Assembly (NCBI GenBank): GCA_025360665.1
Contig: JANYBU010000106.1
Span: 1-23,176 of the forward strand
DNA: 23,176 nt
Source of the DNA: Nitrospira sp.
Lineage (GTDB): Bacteria; Nitrospirota; Nitrospiria; Nitrospirales; Nitrospiraceae
Direction of reading: 5' to 3'
Part shown: positions 7,802 to 16,258 of the stretch, in pieces
Layout of the letters: each line of letters starts with the position of its first letter
Numbering within the stretch: the stretch's first letter is position 1
Translations under genes and position numbers: made by a program
Notes under the pieces: generated by a model
What the model was told of the DNA's origin: nothing
Database searches by the model: none
What the model saw: the letters and a program-made list of their open reading frames with translations, nothing else

Positions 7802-8326
7802 ATGGACTCCGCACAGAGCTCAACGCTTGCAGCTCGTGCCCTGACTGCACAGGGGACCGCTTCGTCCGGATCCGGTCAGACCCAGGCGTCCGGGTCCCCG
7901 ACCATCCGAGCCGCGATCATCTCTTTGGGTGGAGAGCTCTTCACGATCGACCTGAAAAGCGTGCGAGAAGTTTTTGTCGTCGAATCCATCACCCCAGTTC
8001 CCGGGATGCCCGCCGGCTTGGTGGGAGTCACGAATCTGCGAGGGACCGTGATTCCGTTGCTCGATATGCGACCGATGTTTGCCCTTAACTCAGACGCGAC
8101 GTTGCGGTACGCCGTGGTGGTAAAGCACGGGAATTGGCAAGTCGGTCTTCTGGTCGATACGGTGCCGGAAATTCGTACCATTGCCAAAGATCAATTTCTG
8201 CCGGCTCCAGCCGACACGGGGGAAGGGGCGCTTCCCTTCGTGTCGACCGTCGTCAAGTTGGAGGATCGGCTCCGAGGCGTATTGGAAACGTCGGTGATGC
8301 TCTCATATCTCGAGGGGATGAGCTAA
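7802..8326 (+). CDS. cheW: CheW-type coupling protein (PilI-like)
   Basis: Scaffold that links the chemoreceptor to the CheA kinase. The product has 174 residues. A low-complexity Ser/Ala/Gly-rich N-terminal tail (about 1-35) precedes one CheW domain. The domain shows ITPVPGMPAGLVGVTNLRG, then TVIPLLDMRPMF, and VGLLVDTVPEI, all in the canonical places. The NLRG signature at the kinase and receptor contact is intact. The ATG lies 5 bases after the stop of the response regulator, without a clear ribosome site, so translational coupling is likely. It sits immediately before the receptor gene, as in Pil-Chp operons. Confidence 0.93.
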   Translation: MDSAQSSTLAARALTAQGTASSGSGQTQASGSPTIRAAIISLGGELFTIDLKSVREVFVVESITPVPGMPAGLVGVTNLRGTVIPLLDMRPMFALNSDATLRYAVVVKHGNWQVGLLVDTVPEIRTIAKDQFLPAPADTGEGALPFVSTVVKLEDRLRGVLETSVMLSYLEGMS

Positions 8327-8388
8327 CAAGGGGACAACAAGCGGAAATTTCACGCAATTCAGGTACGATCAGAGCGAAGGAGGACGCG

Positions 8389-10281
8389 ATGGCAAGGGTG
8401 GCAAAGACTGCAAGTACAGGAGTCAGAGGGGGATTCGACGATCTCAAGACGCGGACAAAGCTGATGGCGAGCTACGGTATCGTCAGCATCATCATCTTCG
8501 TAATGGCGGCATCCGGCGTGCTGACGCTTAGGCAGTTGAGTGCCATGTCACAAGCGGTGTACGTCGACTATGCGGTTCCATTGGCCGATTTCGGTGAAAT
8601 GGGCACTGCATTAGCGCACCACCAACAGGTCTTGATCGGGATTATCAGCGTCACGAACCACGATGATTTTGTGTCGGAAGTCGCGCGGTTGTCACCGTAT
8701 CGCAAGAAGACGAATAAGGTTATCGCCGACTATGGAAATACCGTACTCCGCGTCTCTCGATCAGGCCGTGATGAGGCAAAGGACTTGGCGATTTTGAAGC
8801 CGGCCGTCGAGCAATATTTCCAGGCGGCCGATGGAGCCCTGAGCGCGCTGGCAGATAGTTTCGGGAAGTCGCTGACTTCGGTACAGGCTGAGCACATGCG
8901 AAACCTCGGGGTCTTGGCCTTGACGGTAAATTTGCAGCCGACATTCGAGAAAGTCCTCGACCGTAGTCGTGAACAGATATTGGACATGCACGATGTGGCG
9001 AAGGATCTCAACGACGATGCGCAGACTACCGGCTTCATCGGAACGTTGGTCCTCGTCCTCGGCGGACTCATCGCGGTGGTCCTCGGAATCAGCATCGCGT
9101 ATTGGGTTGTCAACTTCTTCTCGAAGAACCTGATCCATATTGCGGGGGTCGCCCAGTTGGCCGCCAGCGGCGACTATAAAGTCCGCGCCAAGATCGAGTC
9201 TAAAGACGAACTCGGACAGCTGGCCACATCGTTCAATGCCATGTTGGACTACATCACGACAGCTCTTGCGAAGGCGGAAGGTGAACGCGACGAGTTGCAA
9301 AAGCGGTTGATGGTCTTCCTCGTCTTGGTGTCGGACGTCGGTAAGGGAGACCTGACGAAGCGCGGTGAGGTGACGGCCGACATGTTCGGCAACCTCGCGG
9401 ACGGGTTCAACCTCATGATTGGCCGGTTCGGACAGCTTCTCACACAGGTTCGAGATGCAGCCGAACGCGTAAACCATTCGGCTGGGACCCTCCGAGACAG
9501 CGCAGGACAGATGGCCGGTACCGCAAAACACCAGGCGGATGAATCCGCGAAGACGTTGAGCGCGGTCGATCAGTTGACCTCTTCCATGCGTCAGGTCTCG
9601 GCAACCGCCGGTGCCTCGTCGGAATCTGCGAAGCAAGTGTTGCAGGCGACGGAACAAGGACGCGTGGCCGTGCAAGAAACCGTGCAGGACATGCAGAACA
9701 TTCGTTCAGCCGTGCAACGTATGTCGAAGCAAGTTAAGGGGCTGGGTGATCGGTCGTTAGAAATTTCGCACATCGTGTCGACGATTCGTGATATCGCCAA
9801 TCAGACCAACCTGCTCGCGCTGAATGCGGCCATTGAAGCGGCCGGAGCAGGCGAAGCCGGAGCCCGATTTGCCGTCGTCGCAGACCAGGTCAGGAAACTC
9901 GCCGAAAGCTCGACGCAAGCCACCAGGGAAATCACCGACCTCGTGAAGGTGATTCAGACGGAGACGCAGGACGCGGTTGTCGCCATGGAGCAGGAAACTC
10001 AGGCGGTGGAAGCCGGATCGGCCTCCGCGCTGCGTACCGGTGAAGTGTTCAGCGAAATTTCAGGGATTGCCCAGCGTTCGTCGGATCTGGCACAGACCAT
10101 TGCCAGTGCCGCGGCGAACCAGACCGTCTCGACGGATCAGGTGGGTCGCTCGATTAAGGATTTCGCCGGCGGTGCCATGGCGACGCAAAAAGCGACGGAC
10201 TCAGCGCGCGTGACCGTCGAAGACATGGCACAACTGGCCGAAGGGCTGACGTCCTCCGTCGCCCAGTTCAAATTGGCCTAG
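8389..10281 (+). CDS. PilJ-like methyl-accepting chemotaxis protein
   Basis: Membrane chemoreceptor of 630 residues. ATG 8389 is chosen because GAAGGAGG (8376-8383) precedes it. Layout: cytoplasmic lead, TM1 about 27-48, periplasmic helical sensor about 50-215, TM2 about 216-243, HAMP about 240-296, a second HAMP-like segment about 305-355, then the signalling coiled coil to the end. The hairpin tip is IANQTNLLALNAAIEAAGAGEAGARFAVVA in outline (469-498). The region after it (LVKVIQTETQDAVVAMEQET) resembles PilJ closely. The normally invariant tip arginine of EAARAGE is Gly486, and the usual RGF is ARF (492-494). It should dock on the CheW proteins and ChpA-like kinase of this cluster. The DUF3365 heme protein is a plausible periplasmic partner. 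Confidence 0.93.
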   Translation: MARVAKTASTGVRGGFDDLKTRTKLMASYGIVSIIIFVMAASGVLTLRQLSAMSQAVYVDYAVPLADFGEMGTALAHHQQVLIGIISVTNHDDFVSEVARLSPYRKKTNKVIADYGNTVLRVSRSGRDEAKDLAILKPAVEQYFQAADGALSALADSFGKSLTSVQAEHMRNLGVLALTVNLQPTFEKVLDRSREQILDMHDVAKDLNDDAQTTGFIGTLVLVLGGLIAVVLGISIAYWVVNFFSKNLIHIAGVAQLAASGDYKVRAKIESKDELGQLATSFNAMLDYITTALAKAEGERDELQKRLMVFLVLVSDVGKGDLTKRGEVTADMFGNLADGFNLMIGRFGQLLTQVRDAAERVNHSAGTLRDSAGQMAGTAKHQADESAKTLSAVDQLTSSMRQVSATAGASSESAKQVLQATEQGRVAVQETVQDMQNIRSAVQRMSKQVKGLGDRSLEISHIVSTIRDIANQTNLLALNAAIEAAGAGEAGARFAVVADQVRKLAESSTQATREITDLVKVIQTETQDAVVAMEQETQAVEAGSASALRTGEVFSEISGIAQRSSDLAQTIASAAANQTVSTDQVGRSIKDFAGGAMATQKATDSARVTVEDMAQLAEGLTSSVAQFKLA

Positions 10282-10287
10282 GTCGGC

Positions 10288-10480
10288 TTATTCATAAATG
10301 CCGTTGCGCGGCGTTCGGGACCAAAGCCCGCAGGAGCTTCTCGCAAGTAAGACCGACGTAGGCGTACTTGTATCCCGGCGAGGAGGCCGAACGAGAACAG
10401 CCCGCCGGGCGAGAGGATTGACACGCAGCCCAAAGGCTCTGGCCTACGGGTCGGACGACGTAACAGGTATTCATGAATAG
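10288..10480. repeat. Structured 193-base element with terminal inverted repeats
   Basis: The ends TTATTCATAAATGCC (10288-10302) and GGTATTCATGAATAG (10466-10480) pair along 15 positions with one mismatch and two G-U pairs. Inside are nested complements: CGTAGGC (10357-10363) with GCCTACG (10442-10448), CCCGGCG (10374-10380) with CGCCGGG (10403-10409), and small hairpins CGGG/CCCG (10316-10330) and AGCC-CAAA-GGCT (10427-10438). It fills the gap between the receptor and amt. It could be a structured RNA or a small non-autonomous mobile element. A 60-codon reading frame across it has no recognisable product. Confidence 0.5.
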
Positions 10481-10547
10481 TTGCGGTTAGACCATTTCAA
10501 CGAACGTATTGAGGACCTCGTCCTGAGCCAAAGGATGAAAGGATGCA

Positions 10548-11933
10548 ATGATGCGATCGCATAACAGCAGTATGAAGAAGTTTCTGCCGGTCCTTCTCAG
10601 CCTTACCATGTTGGCAGGAGGGGCGGCCCTGTACGCGCATGATGCCGATGCACAGGCTCCAGCGGCTGAAGCTTCATCGGCGGCGGTGGCTCCCGCACCG
10701 CCGAAGATCGATACCGGCGATACGGCCTGGGTGTTGGTCTCGACGGCTTTGGTGTTGCTTATGACCGCGCCGGGTGTTGCGTTGTTCTATGGAGGAATGA
10801 CGCGTTCCAAGAATGCGTTGGGCACGATCATGCAGAGCTTCATCATCCTCTGTCTGATCAGTCTCCAGTGGGTGCTCTGGGGTTATTCCCTCGCCTTTGG
10901 GCCTGACATAGGCGGCATCATCGGTAACCTAGATTGGTTCGCGCTCAACGGGGTTGGAGGCGAGCCCTATCCCGCTTATGCGGCCACCATACCGCACCAT
11001 GCATTCATGCTCTTCCAGATGATGTTTGCGGTGATCACACCGGCATTGATCACCGGGGCATTTGCCGAACGGATCAAGTTCAGCGCTTTTATCCTGTTCA
11101 CGCTGCTCTGGGCGACGTTCATCTACGATCCGCTCTGTCACTGGGTGTGGGGAGTCGGAGGATGGGTCAGAACCCTCGGGGCGTTGGACTTCGCCGGCGG
11201 GACGGTCGTCCATATCAGTTCCGGCATGGCTGGGTTGGCTTGCGCCATCATGGTAAGGAAGCGATTGGGACATGGCAAGGAGCCTATGCACCCGCACAAT
11301 TTGCCCATGACCCTTACGGGCGCGGCCTTGCTCTGGTTTGGATGGTTTGGGTTCAACGCCGGCAGCGCGTTGGGCGCCGGGGCACTGGCGGCCAGCACCT
11401 TTCTCACCACCAATACGGCGACGGCTGCCTCGGCGCTGACTTGGATGATCTTGGAGTGGTGGTATCGAGGTAAACCGTCGGCTCTGGGAGCAGCAACCGG
11501 GGCGGTGGCGGGACTAGTGGCCATCACGCCTGCGTCGGGATTCGTCGGCCCGATCTCATCGATTTGGATCGGGATGGGAGCGGGTGGCTTCTGTTATTTG
11601 GCGGTCATGTTGAAGCCCTTGTTTGGCTATGATGACGCCCTCGACGCGGTGGGCGTTCACGGAGTCGGAGGCATGTGGGGTGCGCTGGCGACCGGGCTCT
11701 TCGCGTCGAAGGCGGTGAATTCGGCAGGGGCAGACGGGCTGTTCTTTGGTAATCCAGCACAATTGGGCATCCAAGCGATGGCTGTGCTGGTTACCATTGT
11801 CTTCGTGTTTGTCGGGACCTTAATCATTCTGGCGATAGTCGGTGCCATAACGGGCTTGCGTGTGAGTGAAGAAGATGAACAAACAGGCTTGGATCTCAGT
11901 CAACATGATGAAAAGGCCTATTCGCAGGGGTGA
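10548..11933 (+). CDS. amt: Ammonium transporter Amt
   Basis: Trimeric inner-membrane channel for ammonium/ammonia. The 461-residue product starts at ATG 10548, 4 bases after AAAGGA. ATG 10551 would serve almost as well. A cleavable signal peptide (MKKFLPVLLSLTMLAGG..., cleavage around ALYAHDADA) precedes about eleven membrane helices. Key residues seen are Asp214 and His222 in LDFAGGTVVH, His371 in GVHGVGGMWG, and the gate region HAFMLFQMMF (151-160). The regulatory C-tail VSEEDEQTGLDLSQHDE is intact, so control by a PII protein is possible, but no glnK lies beside it. Its position between receptor and kinase genes is unusual and suggests a link between ammonium status and this chemosensory pathway. 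That link is inference from position only. Confidence 0.95.
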   Translation: MMRSHNSSMKKFLPVLLSLTMLAGGAALYAHDADAQAPAAEASSAAVAPAPPKIDTGDTAWVLVSTALVLLMTAPGVALFYGGMTRSKNALGTIMQSFIILCLISLQWVLWGYSLAFGPDIGGIIGNLDWFALNGVGGEPYPAYAATIPHHAFMLFQMMFAVITPALITGAFAERIKFSAFILFTLLWATFIYDPLCHWVWGVGGWVRTLGALDFAGGTVVHISSGMAGLACAIMVRKRLGHGKEPMHPHNLPMTLTGAALLWFGWFGFNAGSALGAGALAASTFLTTNTATAASALTWMILEWWYRGKPSALGAATGAVAGLVAITPASGFVGPISSIWIGMGAGGFCYLAVMLKPLFGYDDALDAVGVHGVGGMWGALATGLFASKAVNSAGADGLFFGNPAQLGIQAMAVLVTIVFVFVGTLIILAIVGAITGLRVSEEDEQTGLDLSQHDEKAYSQG

Positions 11934-12014
11934 CCGAAGAGAAGGAGGCAGTGCTGATTGACCGGAACGAGATTGCAATCGCAAGCGTAAGCACCAAGGG
12001 GCGCGTAGTGATTC

Positions 12015-12253
12015 AAGATCGATACAGGGGACCGCGCATGGGTCCTCACCTCCAGCGCGCTGCTCCTGGCTATGACGATGTCGGGGTTGCTCGCTTCTAC
12101 GGCGGACTGGTCCGGAGCAAGAATATCCTGGGCCGATCATGCAGAGCGTCGTTATGCTCTGCCAATCAGGCTGATCTGGATTCTTGTCAAGTATAGCCTG
12201 GCATCGGCCCTGATAAGGGAGGGCTCATCGGAGGTCGTGAGTGGGTGGCCTAG
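12015..12253 (+). pseudogene. Frameshifted remnant of a second amt gene
   Basis: Reading across three frames reconstructs the start of an Amt protein. KIDTGDRAWVLTSSALLLAM (from 12015) matches KIDTGDTAWVLVSTALVLLM of the intact neighbour. After a one-base shift comes FYGGLVRSKNILG, matching FYGGMTRSKNALG. A further shift gives IMQSVVMLC, another gives LIWILVKYSLA, and another gives GPDKGGLIGG before a stop at 12251-12253. Only the part equivalent to residues about 53-130 of Amt is left, so it cannot encode a transporter. The differences from the intact copy indicate a diverged paralogue rather than a fresh duplication. The segment 11934-12014 between the intact gene and this remnant contains nothing I can place. 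Confidence 0.85.
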
Positions 12254-12265
12254 CCGGCATTCCTG

Positions 12266-12284
12266 GAGCATCCTCTGGATGCTC
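12266..12284. repeat. Perfect hairpin just upstream of the cheA start
   Basis: GAGCATCC (12266-12273) and GGATGCTC (12277-12284) form an 8-bp stem with a 3-base loop. It ends 19 bases before the cheA ATG and has no T-tract after it, so it is unlikely to be a strong terminator. It could shape the 5' end of a processed cheA message. It lies directly after the amt remnant. Confidence 0.45.
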
Positions 12285-12303
12285 TAGGTAAGAAAGGACA
12301 GGG

Positions 12304-15300
12304 ATGAGTTCCGAACTTGACCGACAGGGCCTCATCGATATCTTCGTTACCGAAGCGTTGGAAGCGGTGGACGTGCTCACAAAGGCGTTCTATCCGTCCG
12401 ATGGGGCGACGCCAACTCCGGCACAACTACAAGAGCAGTACGTGTGGGCGCATAAGATCCGAGGGGCGTCAGCGCTTTATGGCTACGAGGGCTTGGCCCT
12501 GATGGGGACGTTGCTTGAATCAACTCTGGAAGAGGCGCGGTCTATAGAAGATTCCCTCTGGCCAAAGGCATTGGAGATCTTACGTGGGATGGTGACCGCG
12601 TTCGCGTCTCAATTGAAAGTCGTCGCTAATGGGGGCGCTGAAGACCCCTCGGTCAGTGCGCGATGGACAGGTGACGTAGCCGGATTATTCCCGTCTTTAC
12701 CTGCCGTGGTCCCCTCTGAACCGACATTGCTTGCGCCGGACTATCTCGTGCCGACTCTCGATGTCGAGGTCCTATCGTATTTCGCCCCAGAGGCGGATGA
12801 GTATCTGCACACCATGGAGTCGCTTCTTCATCGCCTACGCCAGGATCCCCAGGATGGGGAGACCATCCATACGCTCTACCGTACGGCCCACACGCTCAAG
12901 GGGTCTGCGCACACGATCGGATTCGAGGTGATCGGCGACATGGCTCATCCGATCGAGGAGTGTGTGATTGCGATCCGTGAGGGACGGATTGCCCTCTCGT
13001 CGGATGTATTCGGGGTCATCGGTCGGGCTATCGGGGTCATTCGGCTACTGATGCGCCGAGACGACGGCAAGGTCGCCCAGCTACAGCACGATGTACCAGA
13101 AGTGACTCAGGCATTGGCGCAGATCTGCGATCGGGGACGGATGACGCTGTCGGCTCAGGTGGTGGCTCCAATCACTCCGCCGGTTCAGGTTATGACGGCC
13201 GTCATGGATCGTTCCGAGGAATCTGCCGGCTCCGAGGTGGAATCCTCTTCTACATCGAGTCCGCTGACGGACGAGTATCTGTTGCCGCGTCTCGATGCCG
13301 AAGTGCTGTCCTATTTTGCCCCAGAAGCGCAGGAATACTTAGAGTCTCTTGAGGCCCAGCTGCTTCGTCTCGAAAAAGAACAACACAATCCGGAAGTGAT
13401 TAATCAACTCTTCCGGACGGCTCATACGCTCAAGGGGTCTGCCTATACCGTTGGATTCCAGTCGGTCGGCGATCTGACGCACTATGTCGAAGATTTCATG
13501 GGGGCAGTGCGCGAGGGCCGCGTCAAGATTCTCCCTGGGCATACGGACGTGTTGTTGCGATCGGTTGATGTCGTACGCCTGTTGATGCGGCGGGACCCCA
13601 CGTCCCTCGACATGCTGCGCCAGCGATTTGCTGACGCGATGCAAGGGCTCAAACAGCTGGATCAGCCGGTGGCGGTTCAGGTGGTGGAATCGGGTTCAGC
13701 CGTCCATCGTGTCGAAGCGGCGGTGGACCAGGAGCCGCATGATCAACAAGAAGTCGAGCCTGCCAAGGCGGAGGAAGGCAAAACCGCAGAAGATCGCGAA
13801 GTGATCCGCGTCAGTCGCGATCGGTTGGAACGATTGTTAAATCTAGTCGGTGAGCTCGTCATTGGTCGAGGGCGGCTCGAGCAGCGACTGCATATGCTGG
13901 AGCAACTCTCGCAACAAGTATTGGCCTACAAGGGGCGACTGGTCGAGTCAGTCCATTCGTTTGAGGAGAAACATACCTTTACACTGCCGACCGTTTCCTC
14001 TGGCCCAACGACCGCCCCGTCTCAAGGGCTAGCCGGTCTCAGCGACTTCGGCAGCCTTGAATTCGACAAGTACGACGATTTTAATATTTTGGCTCGTCGT
14101 ATCAGCGAAGTCACAGCAGACATTTCTGAGTCGATGACGCAGTTGAGTGGGTCGATTCGCCATTCACATGAAGACATGAGTCACTTAGCACAACTGACCC
14201 TCGGTATGCGGGATGAAATCGCTCGGGCCCGCATGGTGCCGGTCGGCACGCCGTTCACCAGATTCCGCCGGGCCACGCGCGAGATGGCACGTGCGACAGG
14301 CAAAGAAGTAAATTTGGTCACGTCCGGTGAACATACCGAAGTCGATACGGGTGTCGTGGAGCGGCTGGTCGATCCGTTGATTCACCTCGTGCGCAACGCG
14401 GTCTATCATGGGATCGAGCCGGCGGGTGTTCGCGTGTCGAAGGGGAAGCCGGCGGCCGGCACGATTTATCTCCACGCGGCGCATCGTGGGAGTGCGGTAT
14501 TGATCGAAGTGGAAGACGATGGGGCTGGGCTCGACGTCGAAAAGATTCGGGCCAAGGCGGTCGAGCGAGGACTGATCCGTCCTGAAGTGGCCCGCTCATT
14601 GCCAGAATCAGAGGTTATCAAGTTTATTTTTATGCCGGGATTTTCGACGGCCGAGCAGATCGGCGATCAGGCAGGCCGGGGAGTCGGTATGGATGTGGTT
14701 AAGCGTGTCATTGAAAGCATGAGCGGCCATATCGATGTCGAATCGATTCGAGGCGTAGGGACGAAGTTTACCTTGAGTCTTCCGCTCACACTATTGATTG
14801 CCACGGCCCTCATGGTGCAGGCAGGGAACGAGCGCTACGCGATTCCTCTGTCGGCGGTACGCGAAGTCACCATGTTAACGTCCAGTTCGCATCAACGGGT
14901 GGGCGAACGATCGATCTTGCATATCGGGGACGAGGCGATCGAGGTGCAGCCGCTCCAGCAGCTCCTCCATCGGAGCAGTCTGCCGGTGGAAATCGGAAAG
15001 CCGGTAGTCATCGTGCGAACGGCTGCTGTGATGATCGGCCTGTTGGTCGATGAATTGCTCGGTCGTCAGGAAATCGTCATTAAGCCGTTGGGGTCATTTA
15101 AGTCGTTGGATCGCTCCAGCTTCGGCGGCGCGACGATCGATCCGGAGGGTCGCGTGGTCCTCGTGTTGGATCCTGCTCGATTGCTGGCGCGTGAAACGCA
15201 AGCCGCTGCGGTATCGGAGTTACCTTCAGATGCGCCGGCGTCGGCGGACTCAATGGTTCCCTACGCCGCGGCACCAGAGCCGAAAGCGTCGGAGCGGTTG

Positions 15301-15675
15301 CTTCTATTGATCGACGATTCCCTGAGCATTAGAAAGTTCGTGGGCCGGATGTTGGAATCGTCCGGGTATACGGTGGACACGGCTGTGGATGGAGAAGAAG
15401 GTCTCCGAAAAGCGTCTGCGCAAAACTATCGGTTGATCATCACCGATCTTGAGATGCCGAAGCTCAATGGCTATGAAGTGATCCAGGGACTGCGCAGCCG
15501 GCCGCAAACGCTGCAGACACCGATCATTGTCATGACGACGCGAGCCGGTGACAAGCACCGACAAATGGCACTCAATATCGGAGCGAGCTCCTATATTGCC
15601 AAGCCTGTAGAAGAGCGGGCCTTGATCCAGGAAATTGAGCGCTGGATCGGCAAGGAAACCATCGCGCGTCAATAG
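12304..15675 (+). CDS. cheA: ChpA/PilL-like hybrid CheA histidine kinase with three Hpt modules and a receiver
   Basis: Cytoplasmic kinase of 1123 residues that autophosphorylates and feeds the response regulators. Start ATG 12304 follows AAGGA. Order of parts: Hpt-like module 1 (about 1-110, His50 in AHKIRGAS), Hpt 2 (about 145-275, His196 in AHTLKGSA), Hpt 3 (about 323-450, His374 in AHTLKGSA), dimerisation helices (about 500-640, with an insert as in ChpA), HATPase (Asn698 in HLVRNAVYHG, DDGAG 738-742, GRGVGMDVV 791-799), CheW domain (about 825-965), and receiver (about 998-1117: Asp1004, Asp1005, acceptor Asp1048, Lys1100). Hpt 2 and 3 begin with nearly the same sequence (LDVEVLSYFAPEA and LDAEVLSYFAPEA), so one arose by internal duplication. 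The catalytic motifs look intact. The multiple Hpts plus receiver match the twitching-type kinases rather than flagellar CheA. Confidence 0.95.
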   Translation: MSSELDRQGLIDIFVTEALEAVDVLTKAFYPSDGATPTPAQLQEQYVWAHKIRGASALYGYEGLALMGTLLESTLEEARSIEDSLWPKALEILRGMVTAFASQLKVVANGGAEDPSVSARWTGDVAGLFPSLPAVVPSEPTLLAPDYLVPTLDVEVLSYFAPEADEYLHTMESLLHRLRQDPQDGETIHTLYRTAHTLKGSAHTIGFEVIGDMAHPIEECVIAIREGRIALSSDVFGVIGRAIGVIRLLMRRDDGKVAQLQHDVPEVTQALAQICDRGRMTLSAQVVAPITPPVQVMTAVMDRSEESAGSEVESSSTSSPLTDEYLLPRLDAEVLSYFAPEAQEYLESLEAQLLRLEKEQHNPEVINQLFRTAHTLKGSAYTVGFQSVGDLTHYVEDFMGAVREGRVKILPGHTDVLLRSVDVVRLLMRRDPTSLDMLRQRFADAMQGLKQLDQPVAVQVVESGSAVHRVEAAVDQEPHDQQEVEPAKAEEGKTAEDREVIRVSRDRLERLLNLVGELVIGRGRLEQRLHMLEQLSQQVLAYKGRLVESVHSFEEKHTFTLPTVSSGPTTAPSQGLAGLSDFGSLEFDKYDDFNILARRISEVTADISESMTQLSGSIRHSHEDMSHLAQLTLGMRDEIARARMVPVGTPFTRFRRATREMARATGKEVNLVTSGEHTEVDTGVVERLVDPLIHLVRNAVYHGIEPAGVRVSKGKPAAGTIYLHAAHRGSAVLIEVEDDGAGLDVEKIRAKAVERGLIRPEVARSLPESEVIKFIFMPGFSTAEQIGDQAGRGVGMDVVKRVIESMSGHIDVESIRGVGTKFTLSLPLTLLIATALMVQAGNERYAIPLSAVREVTMLTSSSHQRVGERSILHIGDEAIEVQPLQQLLHRSSLPVEIGKPVVIVRTAAVMIGLLVDELLGRQEIVIKPLGSFKSLDRSSFGGATIDPEGRVVLVLDPARLLARETQAAAVSELPSDAPASADSMVPYAAAPEPKASERLLLLIDDSLSIRKFVGRMLESSGYTVDTAVDGEEGLRKASAQNYRLIITDLEMPKLNGYEVIQGLRSRPQTLQTPIIVMTTRAGDKHRQMALNIGASSYIAKPVEERALIQEIERWIGKETIARQ

Positions 15676-15739
15676 AATCCATATCGTCAGATTCTTGAAG
15701 GGGCCCTGGTATCGGATAGTCGCATAAGCGGTATCAATT

Positions 15740-16258
15740 ATGAGTTTACGAGGTCATCATCCTTCGACGAACGTGCTCGTGGAGACGGCCAGTTTCTTGG
15801 TCGTCCGTCTAGGCGTCAGCTATGTGGCCCTGCCTGCGGATGGGGTCCGTGGCGTTCTCACGCGAGAAGAGGCCGGGAGCGAACAGTCCGTGACCGCTGC
15901 GGGGACCGTCTACCAACCGGTGGATCTTGCCCAACGGCTTTCGGTGCTCGCCGACTTGTCCGGTCTCGAGATGAGGACAGTGTTGTACTCGAACGGCCGA
16001 TCCCAGGGTGCGATTTGCGTTGAGCAGGTTGTGGGCTTGACAGATGTAGCACGGAAGGACTGTCTTCCGTTGCCACCACAGTTTCAACGAGATGAACGAA
16101 ACTGGTTTGCGGGGATGATGCTGTATCAGGATCAGCTGGTGTTGATCCTGAATTCTTCGTGGGCGCTGGGAGAGTTGGACGACCTCGTGCCAGCGTCCGT
16201 GGGGCAAGCGGAGCTGATGATTGCGGCAACCCCAGCAACGGTCGGTGGATCGTGCTGA
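15740..16258 (+). CDS. CheW-like protein
   Basis: 172 residues, mostly one CheW-like domain: ASFLVVRLGVSYVALPADGV at the start, RTVLYSNGRSQGAICVEQVV in the middle, and FAGMMLYQDQLVLILNSSWAL near the end. It lacks the clear NLRG motif of the first CheW in this cluster, so its contact surface differs. No ribosome site is visible before ATG 15740, and it follows the kinase gene after 64 bases. A role as an alternative coupling or adaptor protein for the CheA-like kinase is inferred from fold and position. Confidence 0.8.
   Translation: MSLRGHHPSTNVLVETASFLVVRLGVSYVALPADGVRGVLTREEAGSEQSVTAAGTVYQPVDLAQRLSVLADLSGLEMRTVLYSNGRSQGAICVEQVVGLTDVARKDCLPLPPQFQRDERNWFAGMMLYQDQLVLILNSSWALGELDDLVPASVGQAELMIAATPATVGGSC

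Noticed and set aside
8761..9675. Long - strand open frame of 304 codons within the receptor gene
   Set aside because: It is a codon-structure shadow of a clear PilJ-like receptor on the + strand.
10420..10465. Possible c-di-GMP-I (GEMM) riboswitch
   Set aside because: ACGCAGCCCAAAGG and GGCCTACGG look superficially similar, but the GCAAAC tetraloop, its receptor and the GGGUUACCG segment are not present in the right order.
10298..10480. 60-codon + strand frame in the structured element
   Set aside because: The product is Arg/Gly-rich without a ribosome site, and the stretch is better explained by its nested inverted repeats.
10510..10545. TCGTCCTGAGCC...AAAGGATGAA as a copy of a widespread TTCGTCCTGAGC-type intergenic repeat
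   Set aside because: Only a partial match is seen, and it merges with the amt ribosome site. It is too short to annotate as a repeat.
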